64,000 nt of DNA, taken from the NCBI RefSeq assembly GCF_001613465.1, contig NZ_BDCK01000035.1:1-64000 (forward strand), read 5' to 3'. Below are positions 8,180 to 16,851 of this stretch, piece by piece (the stretch's first letter is position 1; each line of letters begins with the position of its first letter). This stretch comes from Nocardia niwae NBRC 108934 = DSM 45340. Lineage in GTDB: Bacteria > Actinomycetota > Actinomycetes > Mycobacteriales > Mycobacteriaceae. A model generated the notes under the pieces. That model was not told the DNA's origin. It made no database searches and saw only the letters and a program-made list of their open reading frames with translations. A program made the position numbers and the translations under genes.

Positions 8180-8849
8180 TCGTCGGGGTCCGCCCGAGGG
8201 CCCCAGCGAGCGTCTTGACCATTTCGGCCGCCATCACGGCCTGACCCGAGGTCGAGAAGTGGATGCGATCCGCACTGACCAGGTTGTCGCGGTCGTTGAC
8301 CGGGTGGTCCCACATGTCCACCACTAGGGCGCCGTATTCGGCGGCCAGCCCGCGCACGATCTCGTTGATCGCGGTGATCCGCTCCGGCCAGTCGGGGAAG
8401 GCCGGGACGACATACGCCCTGCCCAGCGTGAAAGTGGTCAGCAAGGCGCCGGTCCCCTTCGCCAGGTCGTACATCCGCCGAAGCGTTCGCTCGATCTCAC
8501 CGAAATCCGGTTTGCGGCGCGCGATGTCATTCGCCCCGCACGGCACGTGGAGGAGGTCCGGGCCGAATTCGACCAGACGATCGGCCTGATTCTCGAGCGT
8601 CTGCGCGGTAGTCGCCCCGACCTGGGAGACATTGAGGTACTCCAGATCCGGCCGGACCGCCAGCAAGATCGCCGCAAGCCGGTCCGACCAGCCCTGATCT
8701 CGATAACCCGGAGTCGGATCGCCGACCCCCGCCGAAAGGCTGTCGCCGACAACGGCATACCTACCCCACGGCGCCCCAGCCAGCAATGCCACGGCATCCG
8801 CCCGATTCAGACAGAACGGGTCGGTCGCCTCCGTGAAGATGTGTTCCAT
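8154..8849 (-). CDS. SGNH/GDSL-type hydrolase
   Basis: A 231-residue protein. All four SGNH blocks are present: GDS with Ser37, Gly78 in QVGAT, GAND with Asn107, and DRIH with Asp194 and His197. These are small cytoplasmic esterases or lipases; no signal peptide is seen. ATG 8849 starts the recognisable domain and is preferred over the long upstream extension. It shares an operon with the deleted MFS gene and is paralogous along its whole length to the SGNH protein at 33403-34086, which sits next to the intact MFS gene. Confidence 0.85.
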   Translation of the reverse strand: MEHIFTEATDPFCLNRADAVALLAGAPWGRYAVVGDSLSAGVGDPTPGYRDQGWSDRLAAILLAVRPDLEYLNVSQVGATTAQTLENQADRLVEFGPDLLHVPCGANDIARRKPDFGEIERTLRRMYDLAKGTGALLTTFTLGRAYVVPAFPDWPERITAINEIVRGLAAEYGALVVDMWDHPVNDRDNLVSADRIHFSTSGQAVMAAEMVKTLAGALGRTPTNEVFHRGK

Positions 8850-8859
8850 GCACGAGAAT

Positions 8860-8875
8860 ATACGGTCGACCGTAT
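8860..8875. promoter_or_regulatory. 16-bp palindrome, probable TetR operator
   Basis: The perfect palindrome atacggtcgaccgtat lies 10 bp upstream of the SGNH hydrolase start, where it would cover the promoter or transcription start. Sequence style and place fit a TetR-family operator. No TetR gene remains beside it, so the cognate regulator may have been lost or lie elsewhere. Confidence 0.65.
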
Positions 8876-8879
8876 TCTT

Positions 8880-9213
8880 TCTCAACCGGTGCGCGGGCTG
8901 CCGCACCGTTATGTGACCGTCTGCTGCCACGGTGCGGACGGGGAGATCCGGCTGCCCCAACTCGGAGGTCCGGTCTCCGACGTCCGCCGACCGGATGGGC
9001 CCCGAGCGCATCCGCGGATACCCGGCAGCGTCGTGATCTGCACGGGCTGCGAGACCGGGAAACGTCCTCGGCCGACGCGTTGCCGGACATCGGCGCGACG
9101 AACTACTTCGCTCCCGGCGACGCACCGGACAGCCACGCCGCATTCTTCGCGGTTGTGCTCTTGTTCTATGAACCGACCGCGGGCGAGACCTCCGGAGCGA
9201 GCGCTGAAACCGC
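8880..9213 (+). other. Non-coding stretch with a possible gene remnant
   Basis: No intact gene lies between the SGNH hydrolase and era. Two plus-strand segments in different frames look protein-like: IPGSVVICTGCETGK at about 9025-9065, then DALPDIGATNYFAPGDAPDS followed by a hydrophobic FFAVVLLFYE at about 9074-9170. They could be parts of one frameshifted gene, perhaps of a CHAT/caspase-like type, but this is a weak impression. Confidence 0.3.
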
Positions 9214-10131
9214 TCAGAAGCCCAATTTGCCCAGCTGTTTCGGGTCCCGCTGCCAATCCTTGGCGACCTTCACGTGCAAATTCAGGTAGATCCGGGTGCC
9301 GAGGATGTGTTCGATCTGTTTGCGGGCGTTGGTGCCGACCTCTTTCAGCCGGGAGCCGCCCTTGCCGATGACGATGGCCTTCTGGCTGGGGCGCTCGACA
9401 TAAAGCAGCGCGTGGACATCGAGCATGTCCTCGCGCTCCTCGTAGGGCAGGACCTCCTCGATGACGACGGCCAGCGAGTGCGGCAGTTCGTCGCGGACAC
9501 CCTCGAGCGCGGCCTCGCGAATCAGCTCGGCCATCAGCGTTTCCTCGGGCTCGTCGGTGAGCTCGCCGTCGGGGTAGAACGCCGGGCCCTCCGGCATCTT
9601 CGAGGCGATGACGTCGACGAGCACCTCGACCTGCTCACCCTTGACCGCCGACACCGGCACCACATCGGCCTCGGGGCCCAGGAGCTGGGAGGCAGCGAGC
9701 AACTGCTCGGCGACCTGGTCGCGGCTCACCTTGTCGATCTTGGTGACCACCCCGAGCAGCGTCGTCTTCGGCGCCATCTGCTTGACCTGCTGCACGATCC
9801 AGCGGTCGCCCGGCCCGATCTTCTCGTCGGCGGGGATGCACAGCGCGATCACGTCGACTTCCGAATACGTATCGCGCACAAGATCGTTGAGCCGCTGGCC
9901 GAGCAAGGTGCGCGGGCGGTGCAAGCCCGGGGTGTCGACCAGGATCAACTGCGCGTGCTCGCGGTGCACGATGCCGCGAATCGTATGCCTGGTCGTCTGC
10001 GGACGCGAAGAGGTGATCGCGATCTTCGCGCCGACCAGCGCGTTGGTGAGCGTCGACTTGCCGGTATTCGGACGACCGACGAAACACACGAATCCCGAAC
10101 GGAATTCGCCCTTCTCCTGCGCGTCAGCCAC
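9214..10131 (-). CDS. era: GTPase Era
   Basis: A 305-residue protein with the Era arrangement. The N-terminal GTPase domain has G1 GRPNTGKS (residues 19-26), G3 DTPGLH, and G4 seen as TKID. The C-terminal KH domain has VIGKGGSRLKEVG. Era binds 16S rRNA near its 3' end and helps 30S subunit maturation. Translation starts at GTG 10131 and overlaps the end of the upstream gene by 8 bp. It closes the ybeY - CBS protein - deaminase-like - era run, the same order as in mycobacteria (Rv2367c-Rv2364c). Confidence 0.97.
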   Translation of the reverse strand: MADAQEKGEFRSGFVCFVGRPNTGKSTLTNALVGAKIAITSSRPQTTRHTIRGIVHREHAQLILVDTPGLHRPRTLLGQRLNDLVRDTYSEVDVIALCIPADEKIGPGDRWIVQQVKQMAPKTTLLGVVTKIDKVSRDQVAEQLLAASQLLGPEADVVPVSAVKGEQVEVLVDVIASKMPEGPAFYPDGELTDEPEETLMAELIREAALEGVRDELPHSLAVVIEEVLPYEEREDMLDVHALLYVERPSQKAIVIGKGGSRLKEVGTNARKQIEHILGTRIYLNLHVKVAKDWQRDPKQLGKLGF

Positions 10132-10510
10132 CGCGGACCTCGCCGGAATCGGCGCTCACCGCGTCGGCCGCGTCGGCGGAGTCGTCGACGACCTCGAACA
10201 CCGCGCCATCGCGATCGGTGAAGATGATCCGCGCCTCCGCCGACACCTCCCGCACCGCGGTCACACCGAAGTCGGACAACCGCCCGCCGACCACGACGGC
10301 CGCCTCGAAACCTTCGGCGCCGCTGGACAACGCCGCGGCCACGGCCGCCTGCAACGCCGTCAGCCGCAGCGCGGTCAGCGTGACCTCACCCGCGGCGTAG
10401 GTGCGTCCGTCGGTGTCCCGGATCGCCGCCCCGCTCGCCCCGCCGGTGCGGCCGAGCGCGCCACGGGCCAGCACCACCAGCTTGTTGTCCTCGGCGTCCA
10501 GTTCGGTCAT
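10124..10510 (-). CDS. Cytidine-deaminase-like protein lacking zinc ligands (Rv2365c type)
   Basis: A 128-residue protein with the overall pattern of the cytidine deaminase fold (GASGAAIRDTDGRTYAAGEV, then ALRLTALQAAVAAALSSG). However, the zinc-binding HAE/CAE and PCxxC motifs are missing, so it is unlikely to be an active deaminase. It occupies the position of M. tuberculosis Rv2365c between the CBS protein and era. It overlaps both neighbours (10507-10510 and 10124-10131), so it is translated with them. Role unknown; a structural role near Era or YbeY is possible. Confidence 0.8.
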   Translation of the reverse strand: MTELDAEDNKLVVLARGALGRTGGASGAAIRDTDGRTYAAGEVTLTALRLTALQAAVAAALSSGAEGFEAAVVVGGRLSDFGVTAVREVSAEARIIFTDRDGAVFEVVDDSADAADAVSADSGEVRGG

Positions 10511-11871
10511 TCGCTGTCTCCGTCCTCGTCGCGATCGGCGGGGATCTCCCGCTCCGATCCGTTGGCCTTGCGCTTGCCATTGGGATTGTCCCCGTTGGCC
10601 TTCCCGGTGGGGACCTTCTCGCGCGCTTTGCGCACCACCACGGTGTTCACCCGCATCCGCCCGCGCGCGTCCGGTCCGCCCTCGCCGCGCAGCACCAGCC
10701 CGTGCGCCTCGATCTTCGATCCCGGCAGCGGCACCCGGCCCAGCTCGTGTGCGAGGAGTCCGCCGACGGTATCGACGTCCTCCTCGTCGATCTCCAGCCC
10801 GTACAGCTCCCCGAGATGCTCCACCGGCAGCCGAGCCGACACGCGGTAGCGGCCGTCGCCGAGATCCTCGATGGGCGGGGTCTCGTCGGTGTCGTACTCG
10901 TCGGCGATCTCACCGACGATTTCCTCGAGCACATCCTCGATGGTCACCAGTCCCGCGATGCCGCCGTACTCGTCCACCAGCAACGCCATATGGTTGCGCC
11001 TGCGCTGCATCTCGTCCAGCAAGCTGTCCAGCGGCTTGGAATCGGGCATGAACACCGCGGGCCGCATCACCTCCCGCACCCGCACCTTGCGGCTGCGCTC
11101 GGCGAACGGCACCAGGTCCTTCAGATAGACCACGCCGAGGATGTCGTCGACGTTCTCGCCGATCACCGGAATCCGCGAATGCCCGGAACGCACCGCCAGC
11201 GACATCGCCTGTGCCGCCGTCTTGTCCGCTTCGATCCAGACCATCTCCGTGCGCGGCACCATCACCGCGCGCGCCGGTGTGTCGCCGAGCTCGAAGACCG
11301 ACTGGATCATGCGCCGCTCGTCGTCGGCGACCACCCCGCGCTCGCTGGCCATCTCGACCACCTCGCGCAACTCGATCTCGGAAGCGAAGGGGCCGTTGCG
11401 GAAACCCTTACCCGGGGTGATCGCGTTACCGATGAGAATCAGCAGTCTGCTCAGCGGCCCGAGCAGCGCGCCGATGAACTGCAACGGCAAGGCTGCGGCC
11501 AGCGAGATGGAGTACGCGTGCTGCCTGCCCAGTGTGCGCGGGCCGACGCCGATCACCACGTAGGAGACCAGCACCATCACCAGCGCGGTGATCAGCAGCG
11601 CCCAGTTCCTCCCCCAGACCGTCATCAGCCCGGCCGCCAGCAACACCGTGGCGCCGATCTCGCACAGGATGCGCAGCAGCACCATGAGATTCACGTAGCG
11701 CGCCCGGTCGTCGACGACCCGGCTCAGCCGCACGGCGCCGGGCCGGTCGGCGCGCACCATGTCGTCCACGCGGGCGGGCGAGATCGTGTTCAGGGCGGAA
11801 TCCACCCCGGCGAACACCCCACCCACGAAGATGAGCAGGACCGCGAGCAGGACGAGGGTCAGGGAATTCAC
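10507..11871 (-). CDS. CBS-domain membrane protein of the CorC/HlyC family
   Basis: A 454-residue protein. Residues 1 to about 190 form the DUF21-type membrane part with several hydrophobic helices. Two CBS domains follow (about 210-325, including the ARAVMVPRTEMVWI and REVMRPAVFMP signatures), then the C-terminal CorC_HlyC domain (about 340-425). Family members are implicated in Mg2+/Co2+ export or resistance; the older name haemolysin is misleading. It starts at GTG 11871, overlapping the YbeY stop. The ortholog is M. tuberculosis Rv2366c by position and architecture. Confidence 0.93.
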   Translation of the reverse strand: MNSLTLVLLAVLLIFVGGVFAGVDSALNTISPARVDDMVRADRPGAVRLSRVVDDRARYVNLMVLLRILCEIGATVLLAAGLMTVWGRNWALLITALVMVLVSYVVIGVGPRTLGRQHAYSISLAAALPLQFIGALLGPLSRLLILIGNAITPGKGFRNGPFASEIELREVVEMASERGVVADDERRMIQSVFELGDTPARAVMVPRTEMVWIEADKTAAQAMSLAVRSGHSRIPVIGENVDDILGVVYLKDLVPFAERSRKVRVREVMRPAVFMPDSKPLDSLLDEMQRRRNHMALLVDEYGGIAGLVTIEDVLEEIVGEIADEYDTDETPPIEDLGDGRYRVSARLPVEHLGELYGLEIDEEDVDTVGGLLAHELGRVPLPGSKIEAHGLVLRGEGGPDARGRMRVNTVVVRKAREKVPTGKANGDNPNGKRKANGSEREIPADRDEDGDSE

Positions 11872-12422
11872 GCGGAACCCGAGGACTCACCCGGTGTGGT
11901 GAAGCCCGCCTTACCCAGCAACCGCGCGTCGCGCTCGGCCAGTTCGGCGCGCCGCCGAGCCTCCCGCAGGCTCTCGTACCACTCCTCAAGCAGCCGGGCC
12001 TGCAGCGCGAACATCTCCTTCTCCTCCTCCGGCTCGGCATGGTCGTAGCCGAGCAGGTGCAGAACCCCGTGCACGGTGAGCAGGGCGAGTTCGTGATCGA
12101 GGGAGTGCCCCGCCTTGCGCGCCTGTCCGGCGGCGAACTCCGGGCACAGCACGATATCGCCGAGCATGGACGGGCCGGGTTCCGGGCTGTCGGGCCGGCC
12201 ACCCGGCTCGAGCTCGTCCATCGGGAAGGACATGACGTCGGTCGGGCCGGGTAGGTCCATCCAGCGCATGTGCAGGTCGGCCATGGTGTCGAGATCGACG
12301 AGCACCATCGACAGCTCCGCGGCCGGGTGGACGTCCATCCGGGCGATCACGAATCGTGCGACGCTGACCAGCTCTTCTTCGGGTACGTCGATACCCGACT
12401 CGTTGGCGATCTCGATGCTCAC
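11868..12422 (-). CDS. ybeY: Endoribonuclease YbeY, rRNA maturation factor
   Basis: A 184-residue protein. The zinc-binding signature HGVLHLLGYDH supplies His118, His122 and His128. YbeY acts in 16S rRNA 3'-end maturation and 70S quality control. The protein is longer than the ~155-residue E. coli form because of a C-terminal charged tail, which is usual in actinobacteria. It starts at GTG 12422 and is followed without a gap by the CBS protein. Era, another 16S 3'-end factor, lies in the same operon. Confidence 0.96.
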   Translation of the reverse strand: MSIEIANESGIDVPEEELVSVARFVIARMDVHPAAELSMVLVDLDTMADLHMRWMDLPGPTDVMSFPMDELEPGGRPDSPEPGPSMLGDIVLCPEFAAGQARKAGHSLDHELALLTVHGVLHLLGYDHAEPEEEKEMFALQARLLEEWYESLREARRRAELAERDARLLGKAGFTTPGESSGSA

Positions 12423-12484
12423 CCGAACAGCCTACGATCCCGGCGATCGCGGCGGCGGAGCGGAGCCCCGCCCGGCGAGACGAG

Positions 12485-13594
12485 TTATCGCCGGTCCGAC
12501 CGGCTCGCCGCGCGGCGCTGCGCGCGGTTACCGCCGTAATGCGGGGCGACCTGCGGGCGCGACTGCGCTTCGAAGCGGTCGTAGGCGTCGACGATGTCCG
12601 ACACCAGCCGGTGGCGAACCACGTCGCTGCTGGTGAGTTCCGCGAAGTGGATGTCTTCGATCTCGGTGAGGATCTCGCTGGCGGCACGCAGGCCGGAGCG
12701 CGCGCCGGTGGGCAGATCGACCTGGGTCACGTCACCGGTGACCACTATCTTCGAGCCGAAACCGAGGCGGGTGAGGAACATCTTCATCTGCTCGGCGGTG
12801 GTGTTCTGCGCCTCGTCGAGGATGATGAACGAGTCGTTCAGCGTGCGCCCGCGCATGTAGGCCAGCGGCGCGACCTCGATGACACCGGCCGCCATCAACT
12901 TGGGAATGGCCTCCGGATCCATCATGTCGTGCAGCGCGTCGTACAGCGGCCGCAGGTACGGATCGATCTTCTCGTTCAGCGTGCCGGGCAGGAAGCCGAG
13001 CCGCTCCCCCGCCTCGACCGCCGGACGGGTGAGGATGATCCGGTTGACCTGCTTGGTCTGCAGCGCCTGGACCGCCTTCGCCATCGCCAGATAGGTCTTG
13101 CCGGTACCGGCGGGGCCGATGCCGAACACGATGGTGTTGGCGTCGATCGCGTCGACGTAGCGCTTCTGGTTCAGCGTCTTGGGCCGGATGGTCTTGCCGC
13201 GCCGGGACAGGATGTCCAGGCTGAGCACCTCCGCGGGCGACTCGCTGGAGCCCTCGGTGAGCATCGAGACGGTGTGCCGCACCGCTTCCGGAGTCACCAC
13301 GCGGTTGCGACCGGTGAGCGCGACCAGCTGCTCGATCACCCGCTCGGCGAGCGCGACGTCGGCCGCCTTGCCGGTGAGCGTCACGGAGTTGCCGCGGACG
13401 TGAATGTCCGCGTCGAGCAGCGTTTCCAGTTCACGAAGGTTCTGGTCGGCCGAACCGAGGAAGGGGAACACGGATTCTGGAGCGAGTTCGATGCTCGAGC
13501 GCACGGTGCGCGCTGCGGGACCCGAACCGTTGTCGCCGGCGCCGATGCCTGCCGCTGGGGTGGACGGGTCGCCGATCTCGCCTTGTGTTCTCAA
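12485..13594 (-). CDS. phoH: PhoH-family ATPase
   Basis: A 369-residue protein. The N-terminal ~130 residues contain a KH-like part (VRGNSVTLTGKA). The PhoH P-loop ATPase domain follows, with Walker A GPAGTGKT at residues 160-167 and Walker B FIILDEAQN. The protein is cytoplasmic and probably acts on RNA together with YbeY, its neighbour in most bacteria. The listed start is TTG 13594; GTG 13504 is an alternative, but mycobacterial homologues also have an N-terminal extension. A 62-bp gap separates it from ybeY. Confidence 0.93.
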   Translation of the reverse strand: MRTQGEIGDPSTPAAGIGAGDNGSGPAARTVRSSIELAPESVFPFLGSADQNLRELETLLDADIHVRGNSVTLTGKAADVALAERVIEQLVALTGRNRVVTPEAVRHTVSMLTEGSSESPAEVLSLDILSRRGKTIRPKTLNQKRYVDAIDANTIVFGIGPAGTGKTYLAMAKAVQALQTKQVNRIILTRPAVEAGERLGFLPGTLNEKIDPYLRPLYDALHDMMDPEAIPKLMAAGVIEVAPLAYMRGRTLNDSFIILDEAQNTTAEQMKMFLTRLGFGSKIVVTGDVTQVDLPTGARSGLRAASEILTEIEDIHFAELTSSDVVRHRLVSDIVDAYDRFEAQSRPQVAPHYGGNRAQRRAASRSDRR

Positions 13595-13697
13595 AAGTGG
13601 CTATAGCCTGCTTTCCGGTCTCGACTGCTGTATTGAGAAAAGTTTAACGCGCCCCACCGACACCGCCCAGTGAATAAGCCGCGGGCAGAACCGGCCC

Positions 13698-14603
13698 TCA
13701 CGGAATTCCCCCACGCCGCCGCGCCCAATCCTCGGCGAAGTCACGGAAGCGCCGGACCGCGTCCGGCGGCGTCGTCGCGGCAGGCCAGACCAGCCCGACC
13801 GCGCGAGCGGCGCCCGCGTCCGCCAGCGGCACCTTCACCGGGCCGGACAGCGGCCCCGCCGACAGCGGGTCTTCCTGCGGCAGGATCGCCACGCCCAGAC
13901 CGGCCGACACCAGCCCGGCGACGGTGACCAGATCACTCGATTCGAACGCGATGCGCGGCCGGATGTCCGCGGCGGCGCACAGTTCGTCGAAGATGCGCCG
14001 CATCCCGAACCCGTGGTGCATGGTGACGAACTCCGCGTCGGCCACCTCCGCGAGCCGGACCTGCCGCCGCCCGGCCAATCGGTGTTCCGGCGGCACCGCA
14101 AGAACCAGCGGCTGGCGCAGCACGGCGCGCCAGCCGACACCCGCGACGGCGGGACGGGGCGAGACGATGCCCAGATCGGCTTCGCCGGCGAGCACCCGCT
14201 CGGTCACCGCCGCGGCCGCCCCCTGCCACAGGTTGACGGTGATCCGTCCCGAGACGCGCCGGAAACCACTGATCAGTTGCGGTACCAGCGAGCCGCCGAA
14301 CGAGTGCTGGAACGACAGCCGCACGACGCCCCCGGCCGGGTTGGCCCGATCGGCGAGCGCCTGCTTCGCGGCGTCCAGCTCCGATTGCGCGCGGCGGGCG
14401 TGCTCGTAGTAGATCCGGCCGTACTCGTTGAGGGTGATCCGCTTGCCGTGCCGGTCGAACAGTTCGACACCCACCCTGCGCTCCAATCGGGCCAGCATGC
14501 GCGACAGGGTCGGCTGCGCGAGGTGCAACCGATCCGCCGCCGCCCCGACCCGCTCCAGTTCGGCGAGTGTCGTGAACCACTCCAGATCCTCCCCCAGCAC
14601 CAT
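13698..14603 (-). CDS. LysR-family transcriptional regulator
   Basis: A 301-residue protein with a standard LysR layout. The winged HTH at about residues 8-65 includes RLHLAQPTLSRMLARLERRV, followed by a periplasmic-binding-like effector domain. It is divergently transcribed from the MFS gene, with 96 bp between the two starts, and almost certainly regulates it. The pair resembles E. coli ynfL-ynfM in arrangement. It interrupts the conserved block between phoH and rsmE and is probably a lineage-specific insertion. The effector is unknown. Confidence 0.92.
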   Translation of the reverse strand: MVLGEDLEWFTTLAELERVGAAADRLHLAQPTLSRMLARLERRVGVELFDRHGKRITLNEYGRIYYEHARRAQSELDAAKQALADRANPAGGVVRLSFQHSFGGSLVPQLISGFRRVSGRITVNLWQGAAAAVTERVLAGEADLGIVSPRPAVAGVGWRAVLRQPLVLAVPPEHRLAGRRQVRLAEVADAEFVTMHHGFGMRRIFDELCAAADIRPRIAFESSDLVTVAGLVSAGLGVAILPQEDPLSAGPLSGPVKVPLADAGAARAVGLVWPAATTPPDAVRRFRDFAEDWARRRGGIP

Positions 14604-14699
14604 CAGACCTCCCTTTATGCGCTCAGAGAATCAACTTCCTATCCATTATTCATTTCCTTGTGGAAGCGCGGCTGGCGATGCTGGACGAAAGGAGGAGCC

Positions 14700-15950
14700 A
14701 TGACCACGACCCGGATCAGAAGAACGACAAGGGACGTCGGCCACGAACGCAGGATCACCCTCGCGCTGTTCGCGGCCGGTCTCACGACCTTCGCCTCCAT
14801 GTACAGCGCGCAAGCTCTGCTGCCGAGCCTCTCGGCCGCGTTCGGTGCGACGCCCGCGCGGGCCGCGCTGGCGGTATCGCTCACCACCGGCTTCCTCGCG
14901 GTGGCGATCATCCCGGTGAGCGCGCTCTCGTCGCGGATCGGCCGGACCAGGGTGATGATCGGTTCCGCCGTCGCGGCCGCGGTGATCGGACTGCTACTGC
15001 CGTTGAGCCCCTCCCTGGATCTGCTGCTCGCCGGACGCGCGCTGCAGGGCATCGCGCTGGCCGGCGTACCAGCGGTGGCGATGGCCTACCTGGCGGAGGA
15101 GATCGGCGGAGACGGACTGGGCGCCGCGATGGGCATCTACGTGGCGGGCACCACGATAGGCGGGCTGGCCGGGCGGTTGATTCCGGCGTTCACCCTGGAA
15201 CTGGCGTCCTGGCGGTGGGCGCAGGCCATGGTTTCCCTCGCCGCCGTGGCCTGCACCGTGTGGTTCGTCCGCCGGCTCCCGCCCTCGCGCGGCTTCGTCG
15301 CGCGCCCCGCCGGATTCCGGACCGTGCTCGGCGACCTCACCGGCCAGCTGCGCCATCGCGGACTGCTCGCCCTGTTCGGGCTGGCGTTCGTCCTGATGGG
15401 CGGGTTCGTCTCGATGTACAACTATCTCGGCTACCGGCTGAGCAGCGCGCCGTTCGGATTGCCGGAAGCGCTGGCCGGGCTGGTGTTCGTGCTGTACCTG
15501 GCCGGAACGGCGGCTTCGGCGGCCGCCGGCCGGTTGACCGATCGAATCGGCAGGCCGTCGGTGCTGGCGATATCGCTGGTCGTGATGACGATCGGGCTGG
15601 TCACGACGATTCCCGACCACATCGGCACCGTGCTCCTCGGCGTATTGCTCTTCACGGCGGGATTCTTCGGGGCGCACACCGCGGCGAGCGCGTGGGTGGG
15701 AGCGATGGCCGAAGGCAATCGCGGTGCGGCCTCGTCGCTGTACCTGTTCGCCTATTACCTCGGCAGCGCACTCGTCGGCGGAACGGCGGGGATCGCCTAC
15801 GCCCGCGCGGGATGGCTCGGTCTGGTCTGCGGTATCGGATCGCTGATGGTCATCGCGGCGCTACTGCTGTGGGTGTCGCATCGAGCACACCACGGTGCGG
15901 CGACGGCGGGTACCGGAAGCGTGCTGGAAACGGCACCCACTCAGGTGTGA
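14700..15950 (+). CDS. MFS transporter, YnfM/arabinose-efflux-like
   Basis: A 416-residue protein with about 12 hydrophobic helices. The loop-2/3 MFS signature appears as SALSSRIGRTRVMI and the corresponding second-half motif as GRLTDRIGRPSVLAI. These fit the DHA1-type drug or metabolite exporters. ATG 14700 is preceded by an excellent aaaggagg Shine-Dalgarno at 14688-14695. It is divergent from the LysR gene, its likely regulator. The substrate cannot be inferred. Confidence 0.92.
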   Translation: MTTTRIRRTTRDVGHERRITLALFAAGLTTFASMYSAQALLPSLSAAFGATPARAALAVSLTTGFLAVAIIPVSALSSRIGRTRVMIGSAVAAAVIGLLLPLSPSLDLLLAGRALQGIALAGVPAVAMAYLAEEIGGDGLGAAMGIYVAGTTIGGLAGRLIPAFTLELASWRWAQAMVSLAAVACTVWFVRRLPPSRGFVARPAGFRTVLGDLTGQLRHRGLLALFGLAFVLMGGFVSMYNYLGYRLSSAPFGLPEALAGLVFVLYLAGTAASAAAGRLTDRIGRPSVLAISLVVMTIGLVTTIPDHIGTVLLGVLLFTAGFFGAHTAASAWVGAMAEGNRGAASSLYLFAYYLGSALVGGTAGIAYARAGWLGLVCGIGSLMVIAALLLWVSHRAHHGAATAGTGSVLETAPTQV

Positions 15951-16110
15951 TCCGGTCGAAGCCCCTGCCGATGACGGCGACGCCACTCCGGTGTCCCGGC
16001 GCGGCGCCGGCCCCGATCGGGGGAGTGGGAGTCGCCGTGCGGCTACGGCATGCGCGATGCGCTCGCCCGAATGCCGGGCCTCACGCAGGACGGATTCGAC
16101 ACCTCTGCTC

Positions 16111-16851
16111 TCACCAGCGCGGGGTCAGAGCGCCGAGAGCGCCGAGAGCGACCGCCGCCGCGGTGGAAGTGCGCAGCACCGTCGGCCCGAGCAAAGTCAC
16201 GTCCGCTCCCGCCTCGGCCAAGGCGGTGAGCTCCGCGTCGTCCAGCCCGCCTTCCGGGCCCACCACGAGCACGATCCGGGTCGCGTCGGCGAAGGGCAGC
16301 GCGGTGAAGCGGGCGGCACCGGATTCGTGCAGCGCCGCGACGATCGCCCCACCGGCCTTCGCCTCGCGGATCAACTCCAGCACATCCTTGGTGCGGTGCA
16401 GGTCCGGCACGTCCGGGATGTAGGCCCGGCGGGACTGGCGGGCGGCCGAACGGGCAGCGGCCCGCCACTTGTCAACGCCTTTCGCGGCCTTGCCCTCCCA
16501 GTTCGCGACGCAACGCGCCGCCTGCCAGGGCACGACGACGTCCGCGCCCGCCTCGGTCATCAGCTCGACCGCCAACTCCGAGCGATCGGATTTCGGCAGC
16601 GCCTGCACGACGGTGACCGGTGGCGCGGGCGGGGCCGCCAGTGTCCGGTTGCGCACCGCCAGATCGAGCCGGTCGCGGTGCGCGGCGACGACTTCGGATT
16701 CGGCGAGCACCCCGCGTCCATCGGAGAGGGTGATCGGCTCGCCGACCCGAATGCGGCGCACCGTGGCGGCGTGCCTGCCCTCCGGGCCGTCGAGCACCGC
16801 GACCGCGCCCGGTTCGGGCACCTCGTCGAGGTAGAAAACCGTCGCGGCCAC
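16111..16851 (-). CDS. rsmE: 16S rRNA m3U1498 methyltransferase RsmE
   Basis: A 246-residue protein. An N-terminal PUA-like domain precedes a C-terminal SPOUT knot with VLVVGPEGGLDDAEL and LGPTVLRTSTAAAVALGAL, the SAM-binding signatures of RsmE. It methylates N3 of U1498 in 16S rRNA using S-adenosylmethionine. It begins with GTG directly after the dnaJ stop codon with no spacing, so the two are coupled. Order hrcA-dnaJ-rsmE matches mycobacteria. Confidence 0.96.
   Translation of the reverse strand: MAATVFYLDEVPEPGAVAVLDGPEGRHAATVRRIRVGEPITLSDGRGVLAESEVVAAHRDRLDLAVRNRTLAAPPAPPVTVVQALPKSDRSELAVELMTEAGADVVVPWQAARCVANWEGKAAKGVDKWRAAARSAARQSRRAYIPDVPDLHRTKDVLELIREAKAGGAIVAALHESGAARFTALPFADATRIVLVVGPEGGLDDAELTALAEAGADVTLLGPTVLRTSTAAAVALGALGALTPRW

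Noticed and set aside
10702..13606. Plus-strand frames of 350-450 codons opposite the CBS protein and phoH
   Set aside because: Both minus-strand genes are unambiguous; the opposite frames are His/Gln/Arg-rich shadows.
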